DNA of 64,000 nt from Cyanoderma ruficeps. Lineage: Eukaryota > Chordata > Aves > Passeriformes > Timaliidae. The notes beneath the pieces are model-generated. The model was not told where the DNA came from, ran no database searches, and saw nothing but the letters and a program-made list of their open reading frames with translations. Within the stretch, counting starts at the first letter, position 1, and each line of letters starts with the position of its first letter. Shown one piece after another: positions 36,513 to 48,872 of this stretch. A program made the translations under genes and the position numbers. The stretch covers positions 8,514,384 through 8,578,383 of the forward strand of contig VZDJ01000052.1 of NCBI GenBank assembly GCA_008694505.1, read 5' to 3'.

Positions 36513-38841
36513 AAACTCCAGAAAATACCTCAAGAAAGAAGCCAACAGCTCCTCCCAATTTAGTTCCATGGACAAAGTTCCTTATTATCCCTCCAAGACC
36601 TGTGCCCAAGGTGTTTATGGAGATGCTGAGGAGCACTTGGTCTAAGTGAAACCCCACTGGTGACAGGTTATCAGCCTTATGTCACCCCATGCTCTGCAAG
36701 CCCCTGAAACAACCAGATCTCTATCCTTGCAGGAACCCCAGAAGAAACACTCTCTGGGTATCTCCAGGGCCTCCTCCACCCTGGAGATTTCTCTCCTTGT
36801 CACTAATTGATAATTTGCTCCTGGCACACCCACACACAGCAAGCTGGCAGGGGTGCAGCCTTGTGAGTTTAAACACAAGTTTCCAAAAAAAAAAAAGGTC
36901 CATGGGCATGGATGTTTGTGAGGGGGTGAGCTACACGAGTACCTAACGCATTGCAGTGACTCAAACGGGAAAATTTCAGAGAGAAGAAGGAAGAGGAGAC
37001 AAAGTGAAGAGCAGAAAAAGCCAGAATAGCCTGTTTTAGCCAGCTGCTTGTGCAAATGGAAGGCTGCACGTGCAAACCAAACACACTCAGAATTTATCAG
37101 GGGCATGAAGATGTGCCATTAGCTCTGTAAAGTGTGAGTTTTTCAGCCCAGAACTTAGAGTGCTACGATGGCAACTTCTTTAGTGGTGTAACATACCCAT
37201 GATTGTAAAATGGGGTTTTTTTTTCTGTTTAGGTTCTTATGTTATTACTTTAATACTTAAAAATACCCTGGCAGGACATAAAAATCTCTTCATGCTTAAG
37301 CAGAAATACAGACTGTACATGTAAAGCACTTTGCTTCAATAGAAAAAAGCCCACATCTTTTCCTCAACATGACTCATTGTTTTTCACCTGATTTGTCTCT
37401 AATTAGTACCAGCCAAGTCTAAAGACTAAACACAAGCCTGAGAGATAAAGGTTTGCTTGTACAGAGGAGCGTGAAACCACGGACAAAATGCATCTTCATA
37501 ATGTCGAGTGTAAGAGATCTCCATGTCCTTGTTTTCAGCACAAAAAGTCATGTTCCATCCACTTGGGTGACCCAACCCTTGCCTTCATCAAAAATACCAT
37601 TGAGTATCAAAAGGATGCTGGCATTTGCATTAACAAAGCTCACACTGTGAAGCATGTTTACCACCGAGGAGAGAAAAAGAAAAAAATCACTCATTTCCAT
37701 GTGCGACGCACCCATTTGTCCATACTCGGTTCTCAAAAATCTGTTTTCAAGTAAGGCCAACTCACAATAAAGGTCTAAAGAGGGAGATTAGTGCAGGCTA
37801 CAAACAGATGACAGATGAGGTGAGGGGGGAGAGGGGAAAGGATAATGACCCTTTGGTTTGCTGATGTTCAATGAGGCATCTGAAGGCTTCATCCGGCGCC
37901 TGCACAATCGATTCTCTCCCTAAATCCATCCAACCCCTTGACAGACACCATCCAGTTTGGAGCTGGGATTGCCACTGCTCCAAAAGGGAAAAACCATCAG
38001 GAAGAAGGAGCAGTGATGTCCTCACGTGTCCTGTCACCAGCCTGAGGTTCCACTGCTCCAGACTGAGGGACCATTCCAACTGACAGGGGTGTGCAATGTC
38101 CTCATTGCAACTGCAGCTCACCTGAAATGCAAACAGGCTCCTTCCTTTCAGGCTGCCCTCTCTGCCTGATTCTAATCGAGTCTCCAGGGTAATAAGCCTT
38201 GTTTGTGTTCATGTGCCCCTCAGCTAGCAAAGCTGGTTCTCAGCATAATCATCACTGTGAACAAAATTTTACAGCTTAGCTACACAAATGTACCACGTAA
38301 CGCTCATTACTTCAAATATATTAGAAGATGCAGGTGCCAAGTAATTCTTCTGCACTCCATCTTTGTTTTTAAAGCTCTGTTCGCTAAATCCACAGAATTT
38401 TAGACAAGGAGTTTCGCACAAAATTTCACTGCTTTAAAAAACCCCCAACACCAAACCACACACAGCCATAAGAATACAATCTATTCACAGCTTCCCAGAA
38501 AAATCAGCTGTGCCACAGAGCAAGAACCACCCACCGTTTCCATAACACAGCACTGGGGCTCAGCAGGATAATGTAAAGAGCAGCACAGGGAGACACCCAG
38601 CAAAGCTGAACCTTCCCCAGGACAGACTCTGAACCTTCTCGTGCTCATGGGCAGCTTCAACCTGGGACACTTCTGGTCCTCTGCTGTGTTGCACAACTCC
38701 AATAAAAGAAAAAAAAACAACCCAGTAGCTCTGCTGATGCAAAACAAAGAACCAAGTTTGGGATTGAGGAGGAAGCCAAGGGAACAAAAAGGTGGAGGAA
38801 AGAGGGAGAACAGCAGGCTGAAGGGCAGAATGGAAAAGAGA

Positions 38842-39075
38842 GGCAGAAGAAATGAAAGCAGAACCAGCAGAGAAAGACATGAGGGAAAAGAGGAGAGGCA
38901 GAAGAAATGAAAGTAGAACAGCAGAGAAAGACATGAGGGAAAAGAGGCAGAAGAAATGAAAGCAGAGAAAGATATGAGGGGAAAAGAGGAGAGGCAGAAG
39001 AAATGAAAGTAGAACCAGCAGAAAAAGGTAAGAGGGAAAAGAGGAAGAAGAAATGAAAGTAGAAGTAGCAGGGAA
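38842..39075. repeat. Purine-rich minisatellite, about 5 copies of a 47-55 bp unit
   Basis: The word GGCAGAAGAAATGAAAG starts units at 38842, 38897, 38946 and 38993, with a variant GGAAGAAG at 39043. Units continue with CAGAGAAAGACATGAGGG and differ by small deletions. The minus-strand open frame over it (phenylalanine, leucine and serine rich) results from the repeat having no stops in that frame. Confidence 0.93.
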
Positions 39076-39862
39076 AAAAATCCCACTAATATTTTCTCCA
39101 GTGGCTTACAGACATCATGAGTGTTCTGCCATTATAATGCATGGAGCCATTAAATAAACTTCTCAGCCCACAGGGAAATGTTCTTGTGTGCACACAGGAG
39201 GCCCAAGCCAACATGTGTCCAGGTGATAACTCACCCCAGGCTCAGTCAGAGGCACCTGGGGACTGGTTTGCAGCACTGATGTCCATCAGTGCTGTGGCTG
39301 CACTGTCAGAGATGTGCCCTGGCAATACCACAAAGGCTCTGCACTCTGGGAACTTGGGTTGAGGGTTTTTCACACCGGCCACCAGAATTAATGGAAAGCC
39401 TCGTGTTTATGTTCTCTGCCTTCAGAGTGTAGCCTTGAAATGGGAATTAAAACACCATGATAACTGATTACAAGTATTCATTTATGAGATTTTTATGGCA
39501 GTCAGAGGGGTTGTGTAGGAGTCTCCACAATAATAAATACTATTGAAACAAACTACAACGAAATTAATAATTTTGTATTCAAAGCACAGCGAAAGCAAAC
39601 ATTTAAACAAAGAGAGAATGAATGAAGAAGACAAATTACTTAGCAGCACCCTTTCAACAAACCTCTTATTATTCTGGGCAGTGAATGAAACAGAGTCAGT
39701 GTGGGAGAGAAAACAAACACACGACCAGAGGCGAGCAGAGGGCACAGAAGGAAGGAGGGCGTGGAGGAGCAGGGAATGCTGCCAAATGGGGAATGTGGTG
39801 AGGCAGCAAAGGGAGAGGCCTGGTGACGACTCCCTGCCCTCTGACAGGACACAGGCCTGTTG

Positions 39863-40307
39863 TGATGCCTTAAATTTCAGCTTTCATGTATTTTCAGGTT
39901 CTGTGCTGCCCAGGGGTGCAGCTCTGAGCTCACACTCAGTGTCACTCAGCTCTGCACACAGCAGGGACACAAAACAAATCCTTCTCCTGCTGCACACCAA
40001 GGACAACTTTCAGCCCCAAAAGCACAAACAAGGGTGGCTGGAGGGAGGAACAAGAAGGATGGGACCTCACAGCCTGGAGCTGGAATTGGACAATTCAACC
40101 CCAATATGCAAATGAACCAAAACTTATAAAAATGTAAGACTTCATGACCATTCAGCCATTTTGTGATCGTTTTGTGTCCACCTTGGATGTAGCCCTGGCC
40201 AGGGCCTGTCCTGCCCAAGGTGGATCCTGGAGGCCTTTCAATAAATCCCTACTTTATTCTCCAGCTCTGTCCAGTCTCTGTTCCAGGTCAGCCTTCCCAA
40301 GGCATCA
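39863..40307 (+). mobile_element. Full-length retroviral solo LTR, copy 1 (445 bp)
   Basis: The element starts TGATGCCTTAA and ends CCCAAGGCATCA, so its ends are a 9-bp inverted repeat (TGATGCCTT / AAGGCATCA) inside the canonical TG...CA. Flanks are GTTG on the left and GCTG on the right, a 4-bp target duplication with one mismatch. It has an octamer motif ATGCAAAT at 40106-40113, a TATA-like TATAAAAA at 40125-40132, and AATAAA at 40240-40245, giving a sensible U3-R-U5 order on the plus strand. No internal retroviral genes are present. A 4-bp duplication is typical of gammaretrovirus-like (ERV1) elements, though that class assignment is inference. The second copy lies at 61116-61559. Confidence 0.88.
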
Positions 40308-42246
40308 GCTGGACACTGCTGTCAATTCCTAGGATGGGACATGATGAGCCAGGCTGACCTGGAGGAGTATTTGAAGTCATGTGTAAATTCCTGGCTGGCA
40401 GCAAATCCCACACTCCCTGTTGGCACATAAAAGCACTGGCCATCCTCAGCCCTCTGGCCAGGAGCTCTGTGTGCTGCCCCGAGGGAAAGGCAGGAGCTGA
40501 AATCTCCCCTGGGAGCCAGAAGAGTTAGTGGAGGGCTCCACATGGTGCCATGCAAACACAGGGGAAGAGGGAAGGACCGGGCTTGGAGCACAGCCCCTTC
40601 CAAAAATCCTCTTCCAAAAAGCAATGCCAGAGAACAGCACCATCCAATGCCCTTTGGAAGAAAGTACTGCCTGCTCAGAGCAAAAGTGGGTGGTTTAGGA
40701 TAAAATACAAAGATTTGCTGAACACAGTTTTGTTACCAGGTAGCTTCTGCATGAGGATCACAGCAAGCCAACACCTCACAGACAACCCAAAGGCCACCGG
40801 GGGCTCCCTCAAACTAAGCTCTCCTCCAGCAGCTCTGGAGAACACTCAGAGGTGACAGAGCCCTTCTGATCTCCACGCTCTGTGCCTGGAAAAACAAGCC
40901 TCTTCTTTTCTTCACTGCCTCCATCCCCAGAGAGCAGCTTCAAGCCCTTGAAACTGATCCCTTTGTCCATCATCTTTCCAGCCCTCCCTCTGAGCTGCAG
41001 GTATTGTCTTTCTTCTCCCTCAGCATCCACCCAGCTCCACTCGGTGTGCTTGCAGAGGAAAGTGGCTCAGTCACACCTCACATCCAGACCATGACATATC
41101 TCAGTGCTCCTGGGTCACAGCTTATCCATGCTGTTAATTGGCAGGCAAAGCATTTGGTCTGCTTAAACCTGTAAATTCTTCTGCTCAGGAAACTCAGAGC
41201 TTGTTCAATACGACTTTAAAAAAGAAACTCCCATTTAAAGAGGTTTTCTCTATAATTTCATTGATAACTTGCATTAATTTTTAGGCCAAGAGTTTTGATT
41301 TAATGCAAATACAGGTCTCTCACTCAGCAGCCTGCACTTCTTTGGCTGACAGTTTAATGACACTCACTCAACTACACTTCCCACAGAGTAATGGGAGGTT
41401 CTGCATTTCTTTTCTGCTTTTGCTTCCTAGAAAACGAAAGCTGAGGCAGTTTGCCTCCACTGCCCTGAGCTGAACGAAGTGATGAGGTTTTATCCACACC
41501 ACTCATTTGAGAGGAGCTGTCAAGCTACATTAATCACTAGGCAGTTCAGACAGAGGGTGGAATCTATCTCACCAAACCTGAGGCTCCTAGAGTTGACCTA
41601 GTAACGCTGGCTGTCCTTTGGAGTCCATATTCTTTGAGGGAATAGCCCAAGGCAAAGAGATTTATCTTATCATTCCCTCAAGCAGCCTGGGTTTCTCCAT
41701 CTCCTCTCTGGTGAGCTTTGGGTGACCAGCAGGATGCAGACACAGCTCACTGTTCAATCTCCAGTGAGAAGCAGCACGTGAATCAACACCCCTTTTTCAC
41801 GTTTCTCACAGCAGCAGCTATCACAAAAGCCAATTCTGTCAAGTGTCATGTTTGTTCTCTTTGTGTACAATCACGATATTTGCAGGCAGGAACAGGTTCC
41901 AGTCGAATTAAATCTGATCAGACTTGAGCTTTCTCCCAGACAGTTGCACTTCACAGCTGTCTTGGAGCATCACGGTGATATTTACTGGGAAACACGAGAA
42001 TTCCATTTCTGTAAAAGCGGGCGCTGTACAATTAGCTGCAGATAACTCAGAACGACTGCTTAGAGCAGAAATGTAATTTTCTTAAAGGAGTTATTGCTCC
42101 TGACCATGATGCACTGCACTCATGATTTGTCACACCTCATTACTTCAGAGCAAGGAAGTCAGGCCAGTGTAACTGGCTCTAACTGGATATGCTAGAGGCT
42201 CTCCTCAATGCTGAGTCCTTTTAAGATGCTGCCTTCCAGGCTTTCC

Positions 42247-42266
42247 AAAAAAAAAAAAAAAAAAAA
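42247..42266. repeat. A20 homopolymer
   Basis: A run of 20 A with no recognisable retroposed body to its left. Similar T runs lie at 31280-31294 and 58041-58057. Confidence 0.95.
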
Positions 42267-45025
42267 GCAATTATCAAACTCATTTTCTCGAGTCCTGTGG
42301 TGTATTTACAGGTTAAATGGAATGAAAATTTTTAATAGTCCTTAAAGCACAGCTTCGCTTTTCAACAGAAAATGGAATCAATTGACTGAAAAGTTTATTG
42401 CCTGTAAGCATTCAGATACCACTTCAGGGGTTTAAAAAAAAATCTGGATATTATAGCAGCTTCGCATGTCCAACCAAGATTCAGAAGCTGTCTAATTCTA
42501 ATTCCAGCAGTAATTTGTATCTCATTTAGTTAGGCCACTGCAAATGAAATACAGGGCAAGCACATCCCTGATTTGCATTGGTGGAGCCTGGCCAGCTTTG
42601 AACACGAGGAAACTTTGCTCTTTTCATCTTTTATCTGCCTATCTAACTCTCCCTGGTGCAGTCTGGGAACTCAAATTACAACACCACAATCCTCACCAGG
42701 TCTCCACTGACGCAATTTATTACAATTCGACCATCAGGAACGTGACAAGGTGTACAAGGAGCTCTGATTCCCAGCACAGAGGTCCTTTGGTTGTGCATGG
42801 TCAAGGTAAAAAGCACCACAAAGTTATTTCTGGACAAACAAGAGGTTTAATGCTATCTTTGTGATTTAAAAGGGAAAAAAACATCCTGAAAAATTGGTAT
42901 CAAGTATGGCTACTTCTAAAATTGGGACTGTATTTCAAGCATTTATTAACCAAATTAAGCATATGCAATTTAAATTATGCTTTCCTGGTCATATTAACAT
43001 ATTAATGAATATACATCAGTGAGTTGAACTAAAAATAAATTGAAGATTTGCATGTCTGATTATCTCTGTGGAGTTTTGCAACTGATAATTTGAAAGGAGG
43101 ACAGAAAAAAAGCCCCTTGTGTCAAGGTCTATGCAAAATTACAGCTGCCAAGAGGTTTCTTAATCAAAGGATTGTCTTGTCTCTTTTGTGAGTTAAAATA
43201 TCTTTCTAAATGAAGCAGATTTGCTCCAGGAATTATGTTCAAAGTAGTCATTTCCTCAAGTAGTATATAGGACAATGATGGCTTAACCAAAAGCACTTGC
43301 CAGCCATCCCCTCCCAACCATCTCCTTTCAGAGAAAAGCAGGGAAACTCATGCTTCACCCCACTGCCTCAGGAAGTATTTTCAAAACAAGCAAAAAGAAA
43401 AAAAAATTGGACCAGATGCACGCAAGGAAACAGAGAAAGATATTTTGAGGCCGAAACTGTCAACACCAACCAACTTCTTGTAACCATTGAATGAAAAAAA
43501 ACCCAAACCCTGAACAATAAATGAGTTTATTTGTTAAAGCAATAACTCAGGACTCTGTTGCTGTTCCCAGACTTACAGGATCACTTCAGACAACTCAGCC
43601 AAGCTGTGGCTCAGCTCATCCCATTTCCCACTAGCACAAGACAAAATAACCAGGCAGGACAGTATTTCAGTTGTGTTTCCCACTGCTGCTGTCACAAATC
43701 CACGGAGCTGAGAAACTTTCTAGAAACAAAGAATACCAACGCTGTTCAAGTACCAAGATTCCCCTGTTCCTGCAATCAGTGCAGATTCCCTCCTCCAGAC
43801 ACCCTTTTAGAACATTTCTATATCAGATATCTTTCCCATCCTTCTCCAGATGAACTCTACAATACAGAACTCATCCAACAGCGTTTCTCATTTTCTATTC
43901 CTCCTCCATTCTTGGAAGAAAAAATTGGCACTTCGGAGAAGTTACCCTCAGCATTCAAGGAGAGCTGCTTCATTTCTGTTCAAGAGATCACTAGCTAGAA
44001 TTTAAAATGCTGGCTCTTTCAACATGTATGCTTAAACCAGCATTTTTTCAAGGCAAGGCAGAGCTCTCAACTTCTTTTGCTCAATTTTGCCCTCAACCTG
44101 TCCCTTCAACAAATCAATCCACGCTAAAAATAACCTGGGTGAAAAAAAATATAAAAGAGTGGGGAGGGAACAGAAAAATTTCATTTGGACTCACTCAGCC
44201 ACTTTCAGCTCCATGAACTGGGGGCAGCACAAGGCTCAGGACAAGCAGCAAAGGTCAGGAACTTTTCAAGTTCACCGGGCAGCAAGGAAAAGACCTGACA
44301 CCAAAACCACCCTCTCAAACCCAGGTGTGAGCTCCTGCTGCAGTTCCATTTGCTGCCTTTCTTTCCATTTATATTTTGACAGGGTGAAGCCAGCATAGCA
44401 AGGAGCAGACAAATCCATTTAATACAGAGGTGAGTGAACCTGCAAAAAAGAAAAAGGCTTTGTTTCCTACAGTCTTCATTCACTCCCTTGGGAAAGGGCA
44501 CAAGCCTCTCCCAAAACATCTCTGCTGGCCTCTAGAAGTCCCTAGGCAGCACTGCTGGTGGTTTGTGACAGCAAGAGCAAGTGCAGCAGGAGTGAGAGGA
44601 GCCTGCTTTCATCCAAACAGGGTGCTAGTATTCCAAACATTTCACATGGTGATTAACTGCATTTCTGTGCAGGGAGCTCACAGCATTAATGCTCAGCTCT
44701 CAGCTCCCAAGGACAGCTCTGCACACCACCAGAACCTGGCTGCCTGTGGAATCACTCCATCAAAGGTTTGGTAAACAGAGTGACAGGAGGAAAAGGAAAG
44801 AATATTGTGATTATCTTTCTTCATTTTTAACTAGGATGAGTAGAACCTCCAGAAGGATGAAAAGCTCTAGTTTGCAGAAACTAGAATAGAAACATCTGCT
44901 CAAATGAAAAGATTACACTGAGAACCAGACGTGAACTGAAAGGATTTTGGTTTTCCACTGTGGACTGTGTTAGTTCTTCTGTTGCATCAATTCTTGCACA
45001 GCACAAACTGGGGTCCATCATTTAT

Positions 45026-45066
45026 GGAAAATATATAAATATATATACATGCACACATATATTTAA
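45026..45066. repeat. TA/CA-rich low-complexity tract
   Basis: ATATATAAATATATATACAT-type words form a short degenerate dinucleotide repeat. Confidence 0.8.
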
Positions 45067-48000
45067 GATAGAATAAAGAGGATCCAAAGGATTAAGTAGC
45101 AGAAAGCATGTAATGCTCTACAAGTGCTTCTCCCCAGTTATGTGCCAGCTTTCTCCTTTTGTGTCTTCTAACACCTTCTCCTGCAGCAGCTCTTCCTAAT
45201 TAAAATAAATTAAGAACCTGTTCTTACTTACACCCTGAATGCCAATGCCCAGAGATCTCAGAAGAGATCGTGACAAAAGGATCTCGAAAGCAGCAACGTG
45301 GCACAGTGCCAAGAGGGGCAAGGCTGGCCAACTGGCAAAACAACAATTTTAAATGTATTTGGCCAGGATAGGCCTGTGAAAACAAGATGCTTTGTCAGCC
45401 AATGCAGTGGGCACTTATGTTCATAACAACCCCTTTTTTCCCTAGGAAAAATAAAAAGAACAAATTCCTTGCCAATACTGATTTCCAAGTCCTCTGAAGA
45501 ACTGATGGACTATACCACCAGAGGTAAGATGCAAGGAGGCTTTGATTTGCTGCATGCAGGCTCTCCAGCAAAGAACTTTCCCCTTTTTGAAATGTTTTTC
45601 GAGAATCATGCAAACCTTTTGACTTCTGTTAAAAGGATGCTGGTGGAGATTACGAGAGCTGGTCCTTCAATTAAATTTTGCCTCAATTACAGAATGGCTC
45701 TGCTGCAAGGTCATGCAGCCAAATGGTGCCAGTCTGCGTGTGGCAAATTTAATTCTGTGCAAATGCAGGGCTCGAATTTGCATGTTTGCAGACACTCCCC
45801 ACACAGCCCCAAGTCCGTGGTGGTGGGGAACTGCACACAGTGGGACTGCCTGTGATGATTTACACAACAGTAGTGCAAGTGTCACACAGAAACTGCTCTG
45901 CCAACCTGCCCCAGACAGAACAATTCCTTTGGTGATGGGGTAGATGCAATTCAGGGTCTCTGACTCTGAAGAGCCAACTCCAAGAACAGGTATGTGGTGA
46001 AACATTTTTCCTGGGACAATTTTCAACAGCCAGGTCTGCTGAGCCCAGCTGCCCCTGTCCCAGCCTCGTTGCAATCTGTTTCTCAAGGCTGCAAGAGATG
46101 CTCTGGAGGACGTTTCAGCAAAGCCATCCCACATTTTATTGCTGTGTGTGAATGCCAAACTGATGTTAAGATTGCAAAGTATTTGCTGATATCATTGATA
46201 TCATATATCAGGGATTGCAAGTCCTGTGTCATAATGTGCAAGACCTGAGAAGGTAAAATTTTCAAAGGTCCAGGACTGAATGTGAATTTAGGCAGATGAA
46301 AGGCAGTAAATAGGAATCACTGCTGGCTTCATACAGCTCACCTGCAATTAATGCACAATTTCCCCTGTAATGCCCTGAGCTCAGCTACAATCAAAACCAC
46401 TTATATCTCAGTTAACTTATTCTATTTAATTACTGCAGCAAACCCAGTTCCAGAGCAAAGACAAGGATTATACGAGTATGTGTGCATTTGCACATCTGCA
46501 TATACAGGGCACAAATAAAGCACCATGGAAACTGTCAGCACTGCTGATTACAGAATATCCTTGCTTTGTATAGGATGTATACATGAGGTAAAAAATACTG
46601 TCAAATAGACCCAGTTGAAAAGTGACTGTTTGAGTCAGACAGTTATTTAATACCTCCATTTAATGCTCTTATCTCCTAAACATACTTATTACACTTCCAC
46701 GTCCCAAGAACCACAAATAACAAAATTCCCTTCTTGTTCCCCAAGCTTTTCTCCACTCCAAGAAGGTGACAAAAACTGTGGAAGTGAAGGACTACAGAGA
46801 GTACCACGCAGAGGATTAAGTAAATAACTGAGTTGAGTCGGTCAACTGTGTCCGTTTCCTCTGTGCTGAGTGACCTGCTGCCCTCTCCATTTTTTATTTG
46901 CTTTTGCACTCTACTGCCCTTATGTAACTGTTCCCTCCAGCTCATAAATTTCCAAGGTGAACAAAAGCTCAGATGATTACATTCGGCCACAAAGGTGATT
47001 TTTTTCTAACTGACTTGCACTTAGCACATTCTATCATTTTAATCACGTGGAAAATACTAAGCCTATTGGGGTTAAGTTGATTAATTTGGCTTCTAAATGC
47101 CTGTGCTTTCCCATTTTTGACTGGAACATCGTTTCTGATGATGTTAATAGCTAAAGATTAAGACAGATTATGACTGGAAAGGAAAAATGGTTTGGTGGCT
47201 GCTTTTCCTTCCTCTTTGCAGGCCAGGCTGGTGTTATTTTGGTTTGGGTACATGGAGCTGCTTTTCATCTCCCCATGCACTGCTTTGCCCACACTGATAC
47301 CCTACAAAAAGCAATCTGCCTTTTCAAACAGATCCTTACATAAAAAAGACTGGAGATCCATTATCTGGGGCTATTTTCAGCCAGATCTCTGAAGCAGCCT
47401 GACCTGGAGCCACAGAGAGGCAAAGGCAGGAGCAGCCATAATCCTTCCTCCCCATGGCATGAGTTTACTCCTGATGTTCTCTTGGTCTGACCTCTCTGCA
47501 GCAGCAACAGCTCTGCCTGGGGATAACTGTATCTGACAAAAGCCAAGAGAAAAATGGCTTGGAAAAACACACAAACCACCAGCACACCCTCAGCAGCCTT
47601 CAGTCTGTACTGCCAGCAAGGGAACGAGTTTTATAGAAGGGAAATTCTAAGGTTTTTTTATCACACGGTGAAAGCATGGTTATGTGCGAACGCTAAAAAT
47701 AAATGTCATTTGTTTGTGGCACAGATGATAGAAACTTCAGCCTAAATTTGTGTAGATATAATTAACAAGTCAGAAAAAAAAATTCATCTCCCAGAAGTTT
47801 ACTTTGAGACCTATTTCACTCCTTCCTAAGGCATTAATTAAATCTTTGTAGTCACTGCACATAAAACTTGATGAAATATCAAGCTCCAGACCTTCAAAAT
47901 ACTGGTAGCATTTTATCTCCTGCATAGGGCACATGACAATTGTCTATGGTCCTTATGAACTCCTTCCACACATGAATTAAGAGAATTATTACCTGAATCA

Positions 48001-48814
48001 TAATTAGAAGTATTATTTTCTCTGAATTGCTAGGGTCTGGACCCAGCCTCTAGCAGACAGTAGGTAAACTGACAGTTCCTGCTTTTTCAGCATCAAGTGT
48101 ATGCTGCTGCACTGGCAAAGGTGCACTTCACCCAGCAAGTCCTTTCATCAGAAAGTATTTTAGCTTACTGGGGAGAGTTTAAAGTGAAAATCAAAATATA
48201 GTCATAGGTATGGAATATTAGACTTTCACTCAAAAGTCTGCTCCTAATGCTTACCTGTTCTTTAAAGAAAAACACTTGCTTTTTGTGCAGATACATATCC
48301 CTGGTGATTTCAGAGCAGAGGAAGTGTATGGAATGAAAGGCTGTTTGCCCTTTAACTTTGACAGAAATGATCCTAATTTCTTACCTTGTATGGAGCTTCT
48401 GGTTCTTGCTACATTGTGGTATTTACTTACTGTATATCATTAACTCTGTCAGGTAGATGCTTTTAGAAAAGGAAAGAGAAGAGAGATACAATATTTTGGG
48501 AAAAAAAACCCCTTTAATCCATAATCCTGATGTGATTATCTCAGGTCTTTCTGGGAAGAATCCTGCAAGAGAATCCCAGCTTCATGCTAAACCAGGGCAA
48601 AAAATACTCTCTGATCATTAAACATGCTTTAAGACGCAACAAAGCTCCAACAGAAGGGATATTACATGGATTACTGGTATCTTAAACACTGAAAAGAAAT
48701 GTATGTGGAAATACCCATTCTGTAAATAAGCTAAAGCAAAAAACCCAAGAACAAATTCTCAGCTAATCTGTAATATCTGATCAGTCTCAGACATTAAACT
48801 GCAAAATATATAGT

Positions 48815-48872
48815 GCTATATATATATATAATATTAGATTATATATTTATATATAGTGCTTATATTTATATA
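48815..48872. repeat. TA-rich low-complexity tract
   Basis: Alternating TATATA and TTATAT words over about 55 bases; the core is (TA)6. Confidence 0.85.

Noticed and set aside
36513..36640. Further CR1 sequence to the right of 36512
   Set aside because: After GAAATTCCTCCT the text no longer matches the CR1 words I know, so I ended the element there; an alignment could extend it.
38481..39086. 201-codon minus-strand frame resembling a membrane protein (Phe/Leu/Ser rich)
   Set aside because: It follows from the purine-rich minisatellite read on the opposite strand.
39543..40115. 190-codon plus-strand frame
   Set aside because: It starts in ordinary intron sequence and runs into the solo LTR; no retroviral or cellular protein similarity.
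40794..40807. CTCF-like motif CCACCGGGGGCTCC
   Set aside because: Too many departures from the core to support without binding data.
43558..43998. 146-codon plus-strand frame
   Set aside because: I looked for a retroposed gene or transposon protein and saw no recognisable motif; its length is within chance for this much sequence.
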